DNA of 64,000 bases from CAILUF01 sp964505265 (GTDB lineage Bacteria; Pseudomonadota; Alphaproteobacteria; Rickettsiales; UBA1997), in the NCBI GenBank assembly GCA_964505265.1, contig CAZDGN010000003.1:62001-126000 (forward strand). Direction: 5' to 3'. How positions within the stretch are numbered: position 1 is the first letter of the stretch; the number at the start of each line of letters is the position of its first letter. Position numbers and translations under genes: made by a program. The notes under the pieces are model-generated. The model saw only the letters and a list, made by a program, of their open reading frames with translations, was not told the DNA's origin and did no database searches. Shown here one piece after another: positions 63,310 through 64,000 of this stretch.

Positions 63310-64000
63310 TTATTGCGATTTAATTTTATCACAATTTTTATTAAGATTTAAACGCATTTCCTCCAAATCTTTATTTATAATTTTTACACAATTAGAAATA
63401 AAACTCCTTCTCAATCTTGAAATTTCCTGCTTTGAATAAATATTATTTTTATGATTTTGGATATCGGATAATTTTTTGATAATCTCTTTTTTCTTTTCTT
63501 CTTTAAGATTTTTTGCTAGAAAATCATCTTCATCTATTCCCATAGAGCCAAAGCTGTATCTATTATCGCGGTCGGAATTTTGATTTCTAATTGATATGGC
63601 GTTATCGGTTCTTTCACTTTCAATAATCATTTCATCACTAAATCTAATATAGGCTTGCTTTTGACAGATTATTTTTTGATTACTTTCTTGCTTTCTAACT
63701 TCCAAATTATTATCAATTAAACATTGATTATATTTTTTAAAATCATCTAGGCACTTAGCAAATTCAGGGGTTCTTGGCTTAAAATTTGAACATTGCGGAT
63801 TGGCTTCAAGTATTTTTTGATTAAGATCCATTGATTCTTTAATTCTTTTGGAAATAACATAATTTATATCGTAATTCTTTTCTTGATATTTGAGTAATTC
63901 ACTATTACCAAAGGGTGGTTCAGAGTAAAATAGTTCAATTAAATTTTTTCTACATAAATAATATTCCTCGGTTTTCAATTGGTCATTTGGGTCAATTTTA
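63310..64000 (-). CDS. Unknown Cys-containing helical protein (cut by window edge)
   Basis: At least 230 residues; the frame stays open past the right edge, so the TTG at 63978 need not be the start. Hydrophilic and helical, Lys/Glu/Asn-rich, with seven scattered cysteines (NPQCSNF, FAKCLDD, NQCLIDN, IICQKQA, SNCVKII among them). No signal visible because the N-terminus is missing. No recognised family. It lies 2 bp upstream of the small membrane-protein gene. Confidence 0.6.
   Translation of the reverse strand, partial: KIDPNDQLKTEEYYLCRKNLIELFYSEPPFGNSELLKYQEKNYDINYVISKRIKESMDLNQKILEANPQCSNFKPRTPEFAKCLDDFKKYNQCLIDNNLEVRKQESNQKIICQKQAYIRFSDEMIIESERTDNAISIRNQNSDRDNRYSFGSMGIDEDDFLAKNLKEEKKKEIIKKLSDIQNHKNNIYSKQEISRLRRSFISNCVKIINKDLEEMRLNLNKNCDKIKSQ

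Noticed and set aside
1..64000. tRNA, rRNA, riboswitch or insertion-sequence genes
   Set aside because: I looked through the intergenic regions and saw no cloverleaf, conserved riboswitch core or transposase; absence is by eye only.

Overview
The window is a very AT-rich, densely packed bacterial chromosome segment with about 63 protein genes and no tRNA or rRNA gene that I could find. Gene content points to an alphaproteobacterium of the order Rickettsiales or close to it. The evidence is nuoABC, an atpB-atpE-atpF'-atpF cluster separated from the F1 genes, IalB, VirD4, ankyrin-repeat proteins, a lone CobS-type AAA ATPase, LipB, an isocitrate dehydrogenase with a long C-terminal extension, and a short RNase D. 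Unlike classical obligate intracellular Rickettsiales it keeps single genes for several amino-acid pathways (dapA, hisB, trpC, aroE, chorismate mutase, metX, metW). This recalls extracellular, predatory or epibiotic relatives such as Deianiraea; that placement is inference. Outer-envelope genes (kdsA, lnt, lapA-like, nagZ, rlpA, a GT4 glycosyltransferase) indicate a Gram-negative envelope with LPS and lipoproteins.

Layout. 1-6.9 kb: folC tail, a decayed Nudix gene, a secreted nuclease, nuoCBA, dapA, an ankyrin protein and IalB. 6.9-11.6 kb: the F0 ATP synthase operon running into pheT. 11.7-21.5 kb: a Xer recombinase, a BepA-like protease, a tandem hairpin array containing an assembly gap, htpG, lipB, ruvA, a response regulator, kdsA and an HtpX-like protease. 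21.5-33.8 kb: acyl-CoA ligase, a compact five-gene operon (GST, sugar kinase-like, two unknowns, aminotransferase), polA, a glycosyltransferase, a superoxide dismutase with a possible export leader, hisB, nagZ, rnd. 33.9-39.7 kb: a candidate effector divergent from virD4, then aroE, lapA-like and msrA. 39.7-44.9 kb: trmD, cobS, an ankyrin protein, trpC, an FTR1 permease, hemW. 45.1-49.9 kb: two large paralogous repeat proteins of unknown function. 50-61.7 kb: lnt with two related membrane proteins, icd, mscS, chorismate mutase, metX, metW. 61.7-64 kb: rlpA, a lone Hpt protein and two unknowns.

The most unusual feature is in the 48,125-49,900 gene. An uninterrupted run of 90 hexanucleotides (48,614-49,153) follows the pattern G-V-C-N-N-A in exact register with the reading frame. 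It is roughly three-quarters G+C inside a very AT-rich genome. Third codon positions are nearly invariant, alternating C and A, while amino-acid-changing positions vary, which is the reverse of ordinary purifying selection. The host protein is a paralog of the preceding gene, which has four copies of a helical unit and the same C-terminal domain but no such insert.

Other points of note are a 45-bp hairpin tandem array spanning a 100-N gap that encodes the last residues of HtpG, two plausible start sites for the superoxide dismutase, a start-codon overlap between divergent genes, and overlapping divergent promoters between nuoA and dapA.
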